From Phycomyces blakesleeanus NRRL 1555(-) (taxonomy: Eukaryota; Mucoromycota; Mucoromycetes; Mucorales; Phycomycetaceae): a stretch of 64,000 nucleotides of DNA. Below the pieces are notes generated by a model. That model was given only the letters and a program-made list of their open reading frames with translations. It did not search any database and was not told the DNA's origin. The stretch lies in the NCBI RefSeq assembly GCF_001638985.1, contig NW_017265143.1:1190259-1254258 (forward strand), written 5' to 3'. Both the position numbers and the translations under genes were made by a program. Shown here in pieces: positions 1 to 12,237 of this stretch (position 1 is its first letter; the number at the start of each line of letters is the position of its first letter).

Positions 1-2
1 CA

Positions 3-1335
3 CAAGAGCCTATTCAAGTATTACCTCTCTCAGAATCCAATGCTGTCTTTGGTTATGAGAATGAAGAGTTTAACTCTGATCTTGATTCTGACAGTTTTGA
101 AGATGATTCCAGTGAGGATAACATGCTTGATAGTGAAGGTTTGCACACTTTCATAATGGATATTGGGTTCTGCTGTATAAAATAATAGAAATTAATTTTT
201 TTTAAAAAAGACAACTTTTCTGAATTCAACTCAGAATTGAGTTTCATCCATCATTTTTTTCATACAGGTCCTTGCACTATTTGTATCCTTGTACGTCATT
301 GATGAAGGCGCCATTCTTCTCATTGCCATCATGAACAAAATACTCGAGCTTTTCAGAGATCCATTCCGTCTCCCAGTTAGCATCCCTGGTCTCAAAAGCA
401 TGGCAGGATTCAATATCTTTACAGATGGTATAAAGAAATACGTTTCTTGTAGTGAATGTCACAGCATATATGAGAACAATGAATTAACATCTTGCTTCTG
501 TATCTTTGATAAATTTGGGAATAACTCAATGTGCGGTAATAGTTTGTTCAAGTCAGTAAATCAGTCATCCATTCCAAAAAGAACATATATGTATCACTCT
601 GTTCAGAATTCGATCAAAGCTCTCTTTTCTTGGCCTGATTTTGAAACCCAAATCGACTCGTGGAACCATAGTCCGAAGGCTGAGAATAATATGTTTGATG
701 TGTATAATGGCTTGATGTGGAAGGATTTGAAAGACACCAATGGAATTCCCTTTGTTCATGGCAACTGCTCACTGATGTTGACCTTAAACATTGACTGGTT
801 CCAGCCATTCGATGGTGTGACATATTCGTGTGGTGCAATTTACCTGGCTGTAAACAATCTTCCTCGAAGTGTAAGATTCAAGAAAGAAAATGTCATTCTC
901 ATTGGGTTAATGCCAGGTGCAAAAGAAGCAAAAACATCCGAGATAAATTCCTACCTCAGACCTCTGGTTAACAAATTAGAAAAGTTGTACAAGGGAGTCA
1001 GAGTCCAGACATATCAATGCCCAAATGGTACCACCATCTGCACTGCTCTGTTTATGGTTGCCTGCGACATCCCTGCTGCCCAAAAAGTGTGTGAATTCAT
1101 GTCTCATACCAGTACAAATGCATGCCACAAATGTAATCACCAATTCTCCCGATTAGCTGGAATGAGCTCTGTCGATTATTCTGGATTTGATTTCTCAAAG
1201 TGGCTCCTTTGCACTAAGAATGATAATTGTAAGGATGCTGAGGTCTGGAGGAATGCAACCACTGAAGCTGAGAGACATCGTCTTGAAGTTGAAAATGATG
1301 TTCGCTGGTCTGAACTGCATCGTCTCCAGTACTTT
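3..1335 (+). pseudogene. Family A CACTA-type (Tnp2-like) transposase, copy A1, truncated
   Basis: This is the middle part of a large cut-and-paste transposase. An acidic exon (3-138, rich in D, E and S) is joined by an intron (139-234) to the catalytic exon. The catalytic exon shows the family signature NIDWFQPFDG, then NLPRSVRFKKENVIL, a PGAKEAK loop and a CHKC zinc-binding pair. These align throughout with copies A2-A4. A one-base frameshift lies near 258-275. The protein match stops abruptly at codon LQYF (1335), where the siblings continue with a conserved PMHNLFLG stretch. The sequence after 1335 starts with CACTG and does not match the family. The 5' zinc-finger exon lies left of the window. 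The copy is broken and was probably cut by insertion of the next element. Confidence 0.85.
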
Positions 1336-2149
1336 CACTGCAAAAGGAGGGTGGATTCGGTCGAATTTTATTTTTTGAATTTTGGCAAAATTTGGAAAAA
1401 TATTTCAAACACCATCATTTCTCAATATATTTTTTTCTTGAGATGGGAATTTGCAATTTTTTCTGATTATATTAAATAAACACAGATACAAACACAAATA
1501 TTTATTAATTAGGCAATAAATCGCACAATTGTCTTAAAAAATATATGTTTCGATTGACTTGGCAGAAAAATAAAAAATAAAAATAAAATATTAAATGTTA
1601 AATGTAGTATTTAATTATTTTTCTGGAAGGAAAAACTTGTTGTTACAGATGCACCTAATTTAGACTCAATAATATTTTTATTGCATCGCAAAAAATACCA
1701 ATTTTTATTAGAATATAATAATGTATGATATATGACTTATTTTTAATAAGAAAGTATATCAAAAAAAATTGAAATAAAGAGCAAGAATTGATGTCATAAA
1801 AAATACAAGAAAAAGAAAATCCAAAAAAGGCCACTTGCCAAAATGAGCGAGAATTGATATCATGTTAAAAAAACGCGAAAGAGAAAAACTACGCCATTAT
1901 ATCAGTGATTATTAAATTGAAGCCCCATTAATAATCAGGCACACTTTTTTTAAGAAAAGATTGCTGTATCAAAATCCATTTGTAATTCTTGCTAATAGGG
2001 ACGGTAAGCTCAATGTAGTTAATGACATAGTAAACAAGATATATCAACTCATTATTAATGACAAAAATAAGAGATATATAAAAGATGAAAATAAAATATA
2101 GTATATACCTCTTTATTATTTTATTATTATTAATATTATTCTTACTGTT
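1336..2149 (+). repeat. Candidate 5' terminal region of element A2
   Basis: This stretch has no gene. It begins with CACTGCAAAAGGAGGG exactly at the point where transposase A1 is cut. The same 16 bases occur in reverse complement at 15691-15706, upstream of transposase A3. CACTA-type elements start with CACTA or CACTG, so this is a plausible terminal inverted repeat about 0.8 kb upstream of the A2 start codon. No matching right end with a target duplication was found, and a 16-base match within 64 kb can occur by chance. Confidence 0.4.
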
Positions 2150-5100
2150 ATGAATTCTACAACTAAAACCTACACTGTTATGTGTACATGTTCATCATGT
2201 ACTAAAAATGCAATTGGCGGAATTTTGCAAAATGCACAGTCCTTTAAGCATCATAATAATGCTGATAAGTTATTAGACATTGGCCCAAAAAATTGAGGTA
2301 AATGACATTTGAGTAGTACGCGCATTACTGAATAAATTGTAATCTAATATTTTTTTTTTGTTAATTATCAGTTAATACAGAAGTTGTCAAAGAAGAGACA
2401 GACGTTGAGATAGTAGATGTCTCTGAAACATTGATTGATTGTGAGTATAAATTTTTTTTTTAATAAATCATAATTTAGATAGCTAATAGTCTGGTTTTAC
2501 TATATATGAAGACAATTATTCTATTGTATCAGCCAAAACTACCGTACAGAGTGTATCTTTTTTGAGAGAAGATGAGATTTTTTAATTCGAAGAGTCTGAT
2601 GTCGAGACAACATCATTGGCTTCTGACAATGATGATCCTGATTCAAGCAATGAGTCTGAAGATGAGAGCAAAGTTGAGGTTGCCGGTGTTGAAGATTTTG
2701 AAGACATGGTTGCTTCCGGTATGCATACATTTAAAAAAGAAATATACATAAATTGTGTTACAAATAATTAACAGAAATACTCGCCTTTGTAGTTGCTTCT
2801 TTGAAAATTCATGAAATGTCTCAAAAAAGCCAATTCATGGCTCTATTTGGCGTTATCTTTCAGGCGTTTTACTTGGTTCAAGCAGGTGGAACTGCTATGT
2901 TGAAATTCTTCCGCCATCTTCTTGTTGCCTTTGATAAGGATACTGATTTCTCACTCACCATTGATGCATTAAAGACTATGACCGGCTTCAATTTCATGAC
3001 AAAAAGCATTGTCAAATACACCGTCTGCAACAAGTGCTTTGCAATTTACCTACCAGGCAATTGCCAACCAAATTGCACATTCGAAAAATACACAATCACA
3101 CCACCAACATACTGCGGAAATCCTCTTTTCTCTGACACCAAAGCTGATCGCCCCATCCCTATCATGGTTTTCCCATACAACTCGCTCAAGAATGCATTGG
3201 CACAGCATTTCGCCAAACCTGGGTTCGAGCATCAAATCGTTTAATGGAGATCGAGGGAAACCGTAAACAGTACCTTGTTGGACGTCTATGATGGTGCAAT
3301 GTGGTCTGAGCTCCTTGATGAAGATGACGAGCCTTTTGTGAATCACAACCATTCTTTGATGTTGACATTGAATGTGGATTGGTTTCAACCATTCAAGGGT
3401 CGTACACATGCAAGTGGGGCCTTGTACCTGTCAATGAACAACCTGCCTAGGGAAGAAAGAATGAAGCCGAAAAACATTATCCTTGTTGGTGTCATGCCTG
3501 GTCCAAAGGAAGCGAAGATCGACCAGATGAACAACTTCTTGGAACCTCTGGTAGACGAGCTGGTAGAGTTATATAGTGGCATAACTATGAAAACTCCAGA
3601 GTTCCCCAATGATACTAGTATCCGCGCTGCTCTTATGTGTGTTGCTTGCAACATACCTGCTGCAAGAAAGACTGCTGGATTTACAGGATTTGCAAGTACA
3701 AACGCCTGTCACATATGCAAGCGTCATTTCACTGCTGTTGCTGGAACAAGTAAGATCAATTATTCTGGATTCAATCATGAGAACTGGGTCTCCCGAACAA
3801 AAGAGGAAAATGCAACTGAAGCTGAGATGTGGTTCTTCGCAGAATCTGATGCAGAGAGAGCTGTTTTGAAGAAGCAGCATGACACCTGTTTTTCCGAGTT
3901 GCATCACCTACACTACTTTGATCCTGTCCGATGCACGATTGTTGATCCCATGCACAATTTGTTTCTTGGGACAGCAAAGCGTATGATCAGTGTTTGGAAA
4001 GACCTGAGGTATCTCCCAACTGCTGTTCTTGTCCGTATGCAACGTCTTGCCAATGGTATTCTTGTTCCTCCTGGGTATGCCGTTTTATCAACAAAGATCG
4101 AATCTGGTTTCCCGTATATGAAGGCAGACGAGTGGCAATCGTGGTGTCTGATTTATTCGTTGGTGGTACTAAAAGACGCTTTGCCTGAAGACGACTACAA
4201 AAACTGGACTCTCTTTGTAAAAGCATGCCGAAAGTTGACCAGTCCTTCAGTCACATATTCAGAAATTGACAGCGCACACCATCTCCTTAGAGAATTCGGA
4301 AAAGAGTGTGAGACTCTTTATGGAGAGAGCAGCATCACGCCAAATATGCACTTGCATATGCACTTGCGTGAGTCAATACTTAACTTTGGTCCGGTATACA
4401 CATTCTGGCTGTATAGCTTCGAGAGATACAATGGCAAGTTGAAGAATATCAAGACGAACTGTCACAATGGTCTTGAGGTCACCTTCATGAGAGTCTTCCT
4501 GGAGAAAACATTCATTGGTAGCTTTCTTCGAGCGTATTCTACCAATCTTTCATCACCACTGATAGAGTTCCTTGAGGGGGTTGCCCAAGTAAAATCAAAT
4601 TCCGACAGCTCTTCTCCCTTGAATTTGGATGCTGGCCACCCTTCTGCGTTGCCATTTAGCTTAGCAATGTTCCAGCAAGCTGCTACCAATCCATGGTACA
4701 ATGTCACCGGAAGTGAGGCCTTGCCCCCGACCACATTGCCAATCAAGTTGCAGTCTTTGACTATGATGAAGGATGATCACTATCAGTGGTTATTTGAATT
4801 CTATGTCAAGGCTTACCAGAGTACAAGTGTTTCCTTCTGTGTGGTAGGGAGAATCCCAATTGGTGAGGATGTATTTGTGAACAATCGGATTCAAAAGGTG
4901 AAGAAGATTTTGTTGCTGGGGCAAGAGTACTGCAGTGGTGAAAAGAAGAAGTGCGGGTCTTTTGTGAGGGTATTGTTTCTTGAGAGAACAAATGACAATG
5001 TATCTGAATTCCCTGGTCAAATAGAGTATTTATTTACTCATACCATCAAGATTGGTGGAGTCAAAAGAGTGTCAACGTTTGCATTCATTAAATGGTTTTC

Positions 5101-5299
5101 TGCCTACCATTCAAGTAGTCATCAGCCATTAGCTGATCAAGGTCTGCAGTTGTGAGACAAGGAATTTATGGAAGAAGATGCTTCGTGCATTGTTCCAGTG
5201 CATCGTCTGCATTCGTGCTTTGTGTTGACTATGCATAAAATGCAGAGTGGGATGCAAAAGCACCTGGTTATTCCACTGCCTAGAAAAGTAGTTACATAA
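2150..5299 (+). pseudogene. Family A CACTA-type transposase, copy A2, near full length but with stops
   Basis: The exons are 2150-2297, 2372-2440, 2533-2718 and 2775-5299, all with GT-AG borders. Exon 1 starts MNSTTKTYTVMCTCSSC, a small cysteine cluster like the one in A3. Exon 3 is acidic. Exon 4 carries the catalytic region: NVDWFQPF, PGPKEAK, CHICKRHF, DPMHNLFLGT, HLHMHLRE and SFERYNGKLKN. The final codons match the end of A3 (PVHR..., VIPLP). In-frame stops occur at 2294 (TGA), 2583 (TAA), 3242 (TAA) and 5153 (TGA); the frame is otherwise kept. The gene faces an accessory gene on the minus strand tail to tail. It cannot make a full protein as read. Confidence 0.9.
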
Positions 5300-5915
5300 A
5301 AAACAAAAAAAATAACAACTATTTAGGTTACCAGTATAAATAATTATAATACGAGTTTTTTTGACTGTAAAAAGGTTTAGCTTTATTTATCTCTGTATTC
5401 TTATTTAGTTTTAACATTACTTCTTTATTAAGTATTTAAAAAAGCTATAGTAAATTATATTACCAGTTTTTTTTTAACTATTAATGAATAGTAAAAACCA
5501 TTATTTATTTCTCTTGCTTTTATCAATAATATAAAAGACAAAAAAACTTGTATATTTAATACCCAACATTTACCATTTTCTTTGCCTTTATTACATATTC
5601 TTGCTAATATCGGTATTATAATTTCCAATAAAAAAAACGAGGATAAAACAATCAGGGTTATATAATTAAATAATTGCTTTGTATATATATTTTTTTTATT
5701 AATTGGCTTTAAAATAAAATAAAATAAAATAAAATAATAATTTATTATTTTGATTTTTGATTTTGTCTTTTTCTTTTTCCTTTTATTTATATATTAATTG
5801 CTTCTCATCTTGACAATACCGTCTGATTATATTTTACCACTTCACCCCACATCATTCAACACAATCAATAAAAATCATTAAAGTACTATATGCACTTTGT
5901 AAACAAAATAACGAT
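5300..5915. other. Tail-to-tail spacer of element A2
   Basis: No gene is visible. The stretch holds the converging 3' ends of the A2 transposase and its accessory gene. It includes a short AAAAT-type microsatellite near 5711-5741. Confidence 0.6.
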
Positions 5916-7003
5916 TTATTGTTGGCGTATGTGAATCCAAGCAGCAACATGTGCCTTTTTCTCATTCGATAACTCGGTGTTTCTCAAAATAATTGGATAG
6001 ACAGAAATGCCAATGACGTCTGGTCCCTTGTTAGCAAGTCTCTGTTTCTTCAAAACAGTAAAGTATTCATCCACCTGCATTATAATATAAATACTTTTGA
6101 GTTAGAAGTATTAAAAAAAATAACTTTTATCATGAGAGCCTTACCAAGAGATGTCTATTTCTAGGAGTATATCTAGTTTTATTTTTCTCCTCATCTGACT
6201 CAATATCAGATAACATGTCATAGTCCAGAAGGTCAACGACAGTCTCACCAAACTTAGACTCAAGGTTGGCCTTGTCAGCTAAGTGAATTGCCTTGTAGTC
6301 TGCAAGAATCTGAAAAAAAAAGTTAAAATAGTTTACACAAAAACTGTTGACTATACTTATGTTTCTCTTTCTGGACCGGCGTCGAGAAATCCGATTTTGT
6401 CGAGCTATCTTTTCTGGCAAAGCTTTTGCCCTTTGAAGCATATACAAAATATGTCTTCGGGTTTTCTCTTCCACAACTGCAGACGAAACAGACTTTACTT
6501 CAGCTTGCTGATGTGTGTAGCTCTGCACTACATCAGCAATGGGACGGTTGGATGTCGAGAAGGCGCCCTCATTGACTGTCAATGGCATTGTTGCCAGAAC
6601 TGCTCGTGTTTGAGAACGGATCAATCTCTGCAAAATATAATGTAAGTAACTTTGCAATATTCTATTACTAGTATATATCCTACCGAAACCGTTGGAAGGC
6701 GGTACTTTATATATTCTCCTGTAGTAAGAGCCTGACCGATGGGACTATGGTTCGAATTGTTATTCTGGCCATTGGTTGCTCGCATGTTGTGGTAGACCTT
6801 CTCCAGAAGTGAATGAGATTCATTCAGTTGGGTGCTCATGGTGGAGGAAGTGGACAGGACAGTACCATCTAGCTCTGAGCTAACTGTCAAGCTGGGAAAA
6901 ATTTCCCGTTGTCTTGTGCTTGCTGCTGTCCCAGCAGTTTGTTGAACAGACTTTTTTGTAGTCGTCTTTTTTGTTTTTTTTGGTTTGCTGCGTATTAGAA
7001 GAC
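5916..7003 (-). pseudogene. Accessory gene of element A2
   Basis: There are four exons on the minus strand, roughly 7003-6684, 6627-6357, an exon beginning ILADYKAIHL, and a last exon VDEYFTVLKK ending at 5916. The N-terminus is rich in K, T, S and Q, with a frameshift in an A run near the start. A basic stretch (ISRRRSRKRN) follows, then an acidic patch LSDIESDEEK. The order of basic stretch, S/D/E patch and C-terminal exon resembles the other accessory genes at 10914, 16992 and 25884, but this is the most diverged of them. The role is inferred from position: CACTA elements usually encode a second, DNA-binding protein. No known domain was recognised. Confidence 0.6.
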
Positions 7004-7424
7004 ATGAATTGAGATATTTAAGGCTAATGAAAGAAATGGAAATATTGTGAATACTTTAATAATTAGAGTCGGGTTTCTATAAAATAATAAAATAAATCAA
7101 AACATATGTAAAAGTGGAAAGTAAGGCACCAAAAGATTATTTTTCTGATGATGCTCTTTATAGCATTTTGATCCCTATATTATACTTTTCTTTATAAGCC
7201 GACTTGGAAAGGCATTTGTAATAGCTTACATCCATTACAAAAATGTAAGAGATTATGGTTTAGTATGTAATGTCTTGTCTCAATCGGGATGGGTTGAATG
7301 ACTTTCAATTTGCTCAATTGATTCTATCAGTTTCTCAGGGTCAACGGTCATAAAATTATAATTTTGAATTTCTCCCATTTTTTTTTAATTTCTTCTTTCT
7401 TCTTCTTTACTTCTTTCTTAATGT

Positions 7425-8489
7425 CTAACATGGTAAGCATCAACTCACATCAAAGTTTCAAGACCTAATCATATTGTTGTTTTTATTCTAGCATGATACA
7501 CTATGCTTTAAACCACCAAGTCCTTCTTAACTGCCTCAAAAGTAATGATAAAAAGGTAATAAAAATATACTTGAATATTTATTCACAATTTATGTATTAA
7601 TTATTCTGCTTAGATTTTTCTGGCCCGTTAACAAAGACATATACCTTGGGAGGGTTTACAAAATGGTATGTTATATAAATATTAACGTATACCTTCAAGA
7701 TACAACTTGTATTTATTATTTTTCTTATGTATACCATACACTTTATAGTCACTGGTCTTTATCTCGGTCCTCTTTTTTTGATTATACACCGACTCTTATT
7801 CTCTACAGACAGACAAGTAAGTAAATAATCATTCTACTTCTTTGTATGTAATTCTAATAAAAAGAAATTATTTTATAGATAATATCTCCATTTCCCGCAT
7901 GCTGCCTCTTCTATTGTATTAAATAATTGGTAAGCAAAAAATAGTCTGATACGCTTTATTTCATTCTAATAAAAGATTATATTTTATAGATAATGTCATT
8001 GTATTTTGTGTTTGTCAACTCTTCTGTTTTCTGAACTGTCTGGTAAGCAAACCATAGTCTTATTTACTTTGCATCGTATTAACAGAAGTTATTATTTTTA
8101 TAGACAATATTACTATAATTGAGACATTTAACTAAAACGTTGATATATCCATTTTTATGTTAAAGACATCCATCTGTTCTCATATTTAACTTTATTGTAA
8201 GTACATTCATATTTTTTAAATAATCTGTTGCTCTCAAATAAATATACCTAGAACATTCTTTCTAATCCACCCTATAATTATTTTTTATAAAAGTAAACAA
8301 ACAGGCCAAGAAGGCGTGCCGCAGCAAGCAATGGAATACAGTAGGGGTCAATTGCACCAGGGGTGGACCAATGGATGTTCGAAAGGAATAACATAGTATC
8401 CACTAAAATAAATGACGGTATCGAGTGTGATGTTTCTACCCAATTGCAACAGAAGACGATTAGTGATGTAGACGAATAGAAATAGTTAG
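7425..8489 (+). other. Chain of mini-exons, gene C copy 1 (degenerate)
   Basis: At least six stretches of about 50-90 bases are separated by short introns with good signals (GTAAGC, GTAATA, GTATGT, GTAAGT and repeated TTTTATAG). Three consecutive mini-exons (near 7880, 7990 and 8104) start with the same AYAAT motif and their introns are similar, so one exon-intron unit has been duplicated. The last part (about 8305-8489) reads GVDQWMFERNNIV and ends ISDVDE before a stop; it has one internal TAG. The chain runs away from the accessory gene at 7003. The same arrangement is found next to the three other accessory genes. Several mini-exons contain stops here, so this copy is probably dead. Confidence 0.4.
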
Positions 8490-9741
8490 AAACAAAAAGA
8501 AAATTTTTTCAAATCAATAAAAACCTTTAAAATGACCCATAAACCTCTAAATCTTGACTAAATCTTAACCAAATCTTGACCAAATCTCTTCTTTAACAAC
8601 CCATATATAGTAATAAAAAGATGTTGAATGTTATGTGCTGTATTTAAAAAAAACCCCAAAACCAATATAAAATGAAAAATCTGCGATCTGATAAAAGTGC
8701 GTCTATATTTTCACGACCAAAATATATCACATAAAAGTATATCACACTTTTTCTTTTTGTGTTCCTAAAATTCAGTATACTAATTGTATTCATTTAGCTC
8801 ACGAATTTTAAAAAATTGGCATCATAAATTCCGATCGAATTCATGCTGAATTTTATTCATTCAGACAGTATTTGGTCAAGATTTCACTGGAAAAATAACA
8901 ATAAATACACACCGGGAAATTCAGGCATACTATTGTGAATATTCCGCATTTTACAGTGGGGTTTTGCCTATTTCCACTGGTACCAAAGCTGATCTGGTTA
9001 CATGTGCACAGACCTGCTATCTACAAGTGTAAAGTTTGATAGCACTAGTGAAGTTGGGGTCAATAGTAATTTTATATCTTTGTATATAATAGAGTACCAA
9101 GAAAACTTTATTTCAAACTTTGTTTTTTTGCTGTAATACAATCTGTTTCCATGTTAAAGGTTAATAATCAGGGACTACGTTGCATGTGTATTGTTGAACT
9201 ATCCCTGGGTGAATAGTTAGAACCATGGACATTTTATTGCTTATAAGCCAATCATTAACACTCTTTATTATGAGGTCATAGATTATCTGCTCCCCCAATT
9301 ACTTGATATTCAATTATTATTGGTTTGAATTATAGTTTATTTTTGTATTTATTAGAAAAAATAGAATGATTCTAGGTTGATAGTATTGGAATAATATTAT
9401 ATGCCTCGGGCCATCTTCACCGGTATCCTTCATATGACTCAAATCAAGCAGTGCTTTATATATAATGTTTGTAAACTCTCATATTCAGTAGTTATCTTTG
9501 GCACAGATACTATTTAACATAATAGAAGAGAAGTTAGATGTGTATTTAAATATTTACATGTTGTGAGTGATATATTAATTTGAGAATACATACAATATAA
9601 TGACTGAAGAAGATAAAAATAAAATTTTGAGAGTTCGAGACATGGCGTCAATTATAATTTCTTTAACAATGAAAATAATATAGAGAAGTTAGTTTGAGTG
9701 AATTGGGTGACAGAATATGTAATGAACGTACCCGAAGAAAG
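8490..9741. other. No gene; possible element ends
   Basis: AT-rich stretch without a supported gene. TTTTACAGTG at 8949-8958 reads in reverse complement as CACTGTAAAATGCGG, a loose match to the candidate family A terminus at 1336. A subterminal CCTGAAT motif nearby also occurs near 15650. No target duplication links it to 1336. Confidence 0.4.
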
Positions 9742-10186
9742 TCAATTTATTTGTAGACCTAGATAGTACTTGTCAAAAGTTGATATAACCTTTAGTAAAA
9801 AACATATATTAATATACAGTATAAATAATACTATCATACATATTAAGAGAATAAAAGAAGAAGTCTTACCATGTCAATGATGGCGCCAAGAGATAGAGGT
9901 TCTTGATTTATTGCGTGTTTGGCAGATGAATATTCATCTGTAATAAAAATTATATTCTGTCAGATAAATATTAAAAGTAAATAAAAAATAAAATATTACC
10001 ATGTTGATGGTCTTGTTTAATTGTAGGGAATATTTTTGGCGATATTGTCTATAAAAAAGAAGGAGAAAAGTCAGAATAATTTTATAGGATGATGACATGA
10101 AGTATAGTTACTAACCTGGACTAATCCGGATGGCCATTGTAAAGAGAATACATCAGAAGGAAAAAACACGCTAGTATCTATGACAA
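9742..10186 (-). CDS. Gene C copy 2, small-exon gene, partial
   Basis: Exons on the minus strand are 10186-10116 (71 nt), 10048-10000 (49 nt), 9937-9870 (68 nt) and 9789-9742. All have GT donors and AG acceptors. The first three join into one open frame of 62 codons with segments VIDTSVFFPSDVF, LQWPSGLVQTISPKI and EPLSLGAIIDM. The last exon adds about 15 codons before TGA. Further splice-like exons lie upstream near 10230-10400, but their phase is unclear and one has a stop. I do not recognise the product. The chain is divergent from the accessory gene at 10914, matching the layout of the other three copies. A spliced non-coding transcript is the alternative. Confidence 0.45.
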
Positions 10187-10913
10187 CTGAAATAATAATT
10201 ATTATTTAGTTACATTTGAAGAAAAGAATTGCTTTAAAAAAAAGAAGATATGTTACCAAAAAAGTTTGCAAATATAGTAAAACACTAAGAGAGTATATAT
10301 GTATCTATGACAACAGAATGTGTTAATCTTGTTGTTGTCTGTACAGAAGTATTTTTAAGAAGAATGTATCTTACCAGTAAAATTCACAGTTATAACAAAA
10401 ATCAGAAAGAGAAAGAAAAGAAAAGAAAATGGTCAATAAGGAAAAATATGGAAAAATATAGAAAAATAAAAAAAATAAGTAAATAAAATACAAAAAAAAC
10501 AAAATAGATAATTAAAAAAAATGAAACTCAAAAAAAATATCCAAAAAGCATAATAGATATAATGGTGTAGTATCTAAAAGCAATCTTTGTATCAATTTAC
10601 ACAGTGTGTGTACAAGAAGTTACTTTAGATATATTCTTTTAACCAAGATCAATCAAGACTAGACATCCTTTTTTTTGGAAATATAAATATACGTTTTTGC
10701 TACAATCTTACTCACCCTTGCTCACGCACTCTTACAATTATTCTTACTTATACTCACACTTTCTCTCTCTATCTTCCCATCTTTTTCTGTCTTTTATTTT
10801 GGTATGTTTGATAATAAATATAATTGTAGTGTATAATAGAAATTTATTCAAAGAATATAAAAGCATTAACAGTTAATACATATTTGAACTTATATTTTTT
10901 AAATTAATAGAAT

Positions 10914-12084
10914 ATGTCTAACCAAAATGAAAGCTATCCCACTTGACGCACTCCTGCTGAGAGAGAGATGACAAACTCTCTTGCCATCTTGCGTCGTGAC
11001 ATGACCACTGTCATGAAAGATGTTGCTGATATCAAAGCAAAAACTTCGAACACTCCTGTGTCTGCTGTTTTGCAGAGTCAGCCAATGGCTTTAGTGCATG
11101 CTGTTGCTCCTGTGAGCATGTAAATGAATGTAGCTGGTTCTCCCACCATGGCTTCTGATGCAAAATCAGTCAACAAAACAAAAGTCTATGTATGTATCAT
11201 ACATATAGTAAGTTATATCTTTAATAACTTACCAAGATTCAATAGAGACTTCTTCAGGAGCATTTGTGGGACCCTAAGTTCAAGTCAAAACATTTGGCTG
11301 AAATTCAAGCCAACAATGGCAAGCCAAGGTGAAACATGGCTGTCAACTTCAACCAGTCACCAAACACTGAGCTGACAGAAAACCTCGTTGCCTACTTGGA
11401 AAGAAATTTCGTAGGAGCAGGACTGAGAAAAAGTGATGTTCGTGACTTTGTCTACACGAACTTCACTAGCAGAAAGCATGCAGCTAATAAGTCTCAGGCT
11501 AAAAAGAAGTCAGACAATGCTCGCAACAGAAGGAGTAGCCGCGAAAAGGAGGTAAGTTATACTTTATTTATTTATTATTTGAATAATTCTTATCTAAGTC
11601 ATTAATTTAAAGCAAAAAAAGACAACCAATTTAATATTTTCAACAGCACTTGAAACGTCGCAAAACAACGTACCAGTCTAACAAGACTGCTATTGATGAC
11701 GAGATGAAAAGAGATTGCTCTGGTCTCATTATAGAAGAGGCTATGTCTGTTGGTGAGTCAGACGATGGCACTTCGCCTCATGTTTCTTATAGTGGGCTTC
11801 ATCTTTGTCGTCCAGGTTGGAGAAGTGATGAGGTACTTAGTTTTTTGAAAGTTGAAATATTTAATTTAGTTAATATATTATATTGTATTATACTGAATAA
11901 AATATTAATGTCTTTAATATAGTACAACCACTTCATCACACTTGTTGACAACAAAGTGGTAGCTGATTTAGGCTTAAATAGCCATCAATTGCTGTCACGT
12001 GCTTTTGACGAAACCATTGAAGGACCAGTCCCTGATGCAATTGCGTCACAGTTTCCTCAGTGGGCTCTTAGAAACGGGCCCTAA
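10914..12084 (+). pseudogene. Accessory gene paired with transposase A3
   Basis: Exons are 10914-11189, 11246-11551, 11647-11832 and 11923-12084, with consistent phases. The product begins MSNQNESYP, followed by a predicted coiled coil (ILRRDMTTVMKDVADIK). It then shows LWDPKFKSKHLAE, a basic block QAKKKSDNARNRRSSR, an acidic EAMSVGESDDG motif and PGWRSDE just before the last intron. LWDxKF, the basic block, the GESD motif and WRSxE recur in the genes at 16992 and 25884. In-frame stops occur at 10944 (TGA), 11121 (TAA) and 11330 (TGA). It ends 154 bases from the end of transposase A3, tail to tail. A DNA-binding helper role is inferred from position and composition only. Confidence 0.75.
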
Positions 12085-12237
12085 ATAAAGTTTATATTTT
12101 TTGTTCTTTTTTTCTTCATTCATAACGTCCTATACTTTAAATAACCAAAAAAATGCATAAAGAGGCATTACTTGTTCTTTGTTTTTTATTTAATTATTCT
12201 CATAAAAAATCATAGTGCATAATTATTCATAAAGGCT

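Noticed and set aside
1336..8958. One element spanning from CACTGCAAAAGGAGGG to CACTGTAAAATGCGG (inverted).
   Set aside because: The ends match only loosely and the flanking 3-bp sequences (TTT and GGG) are not a target duplication.
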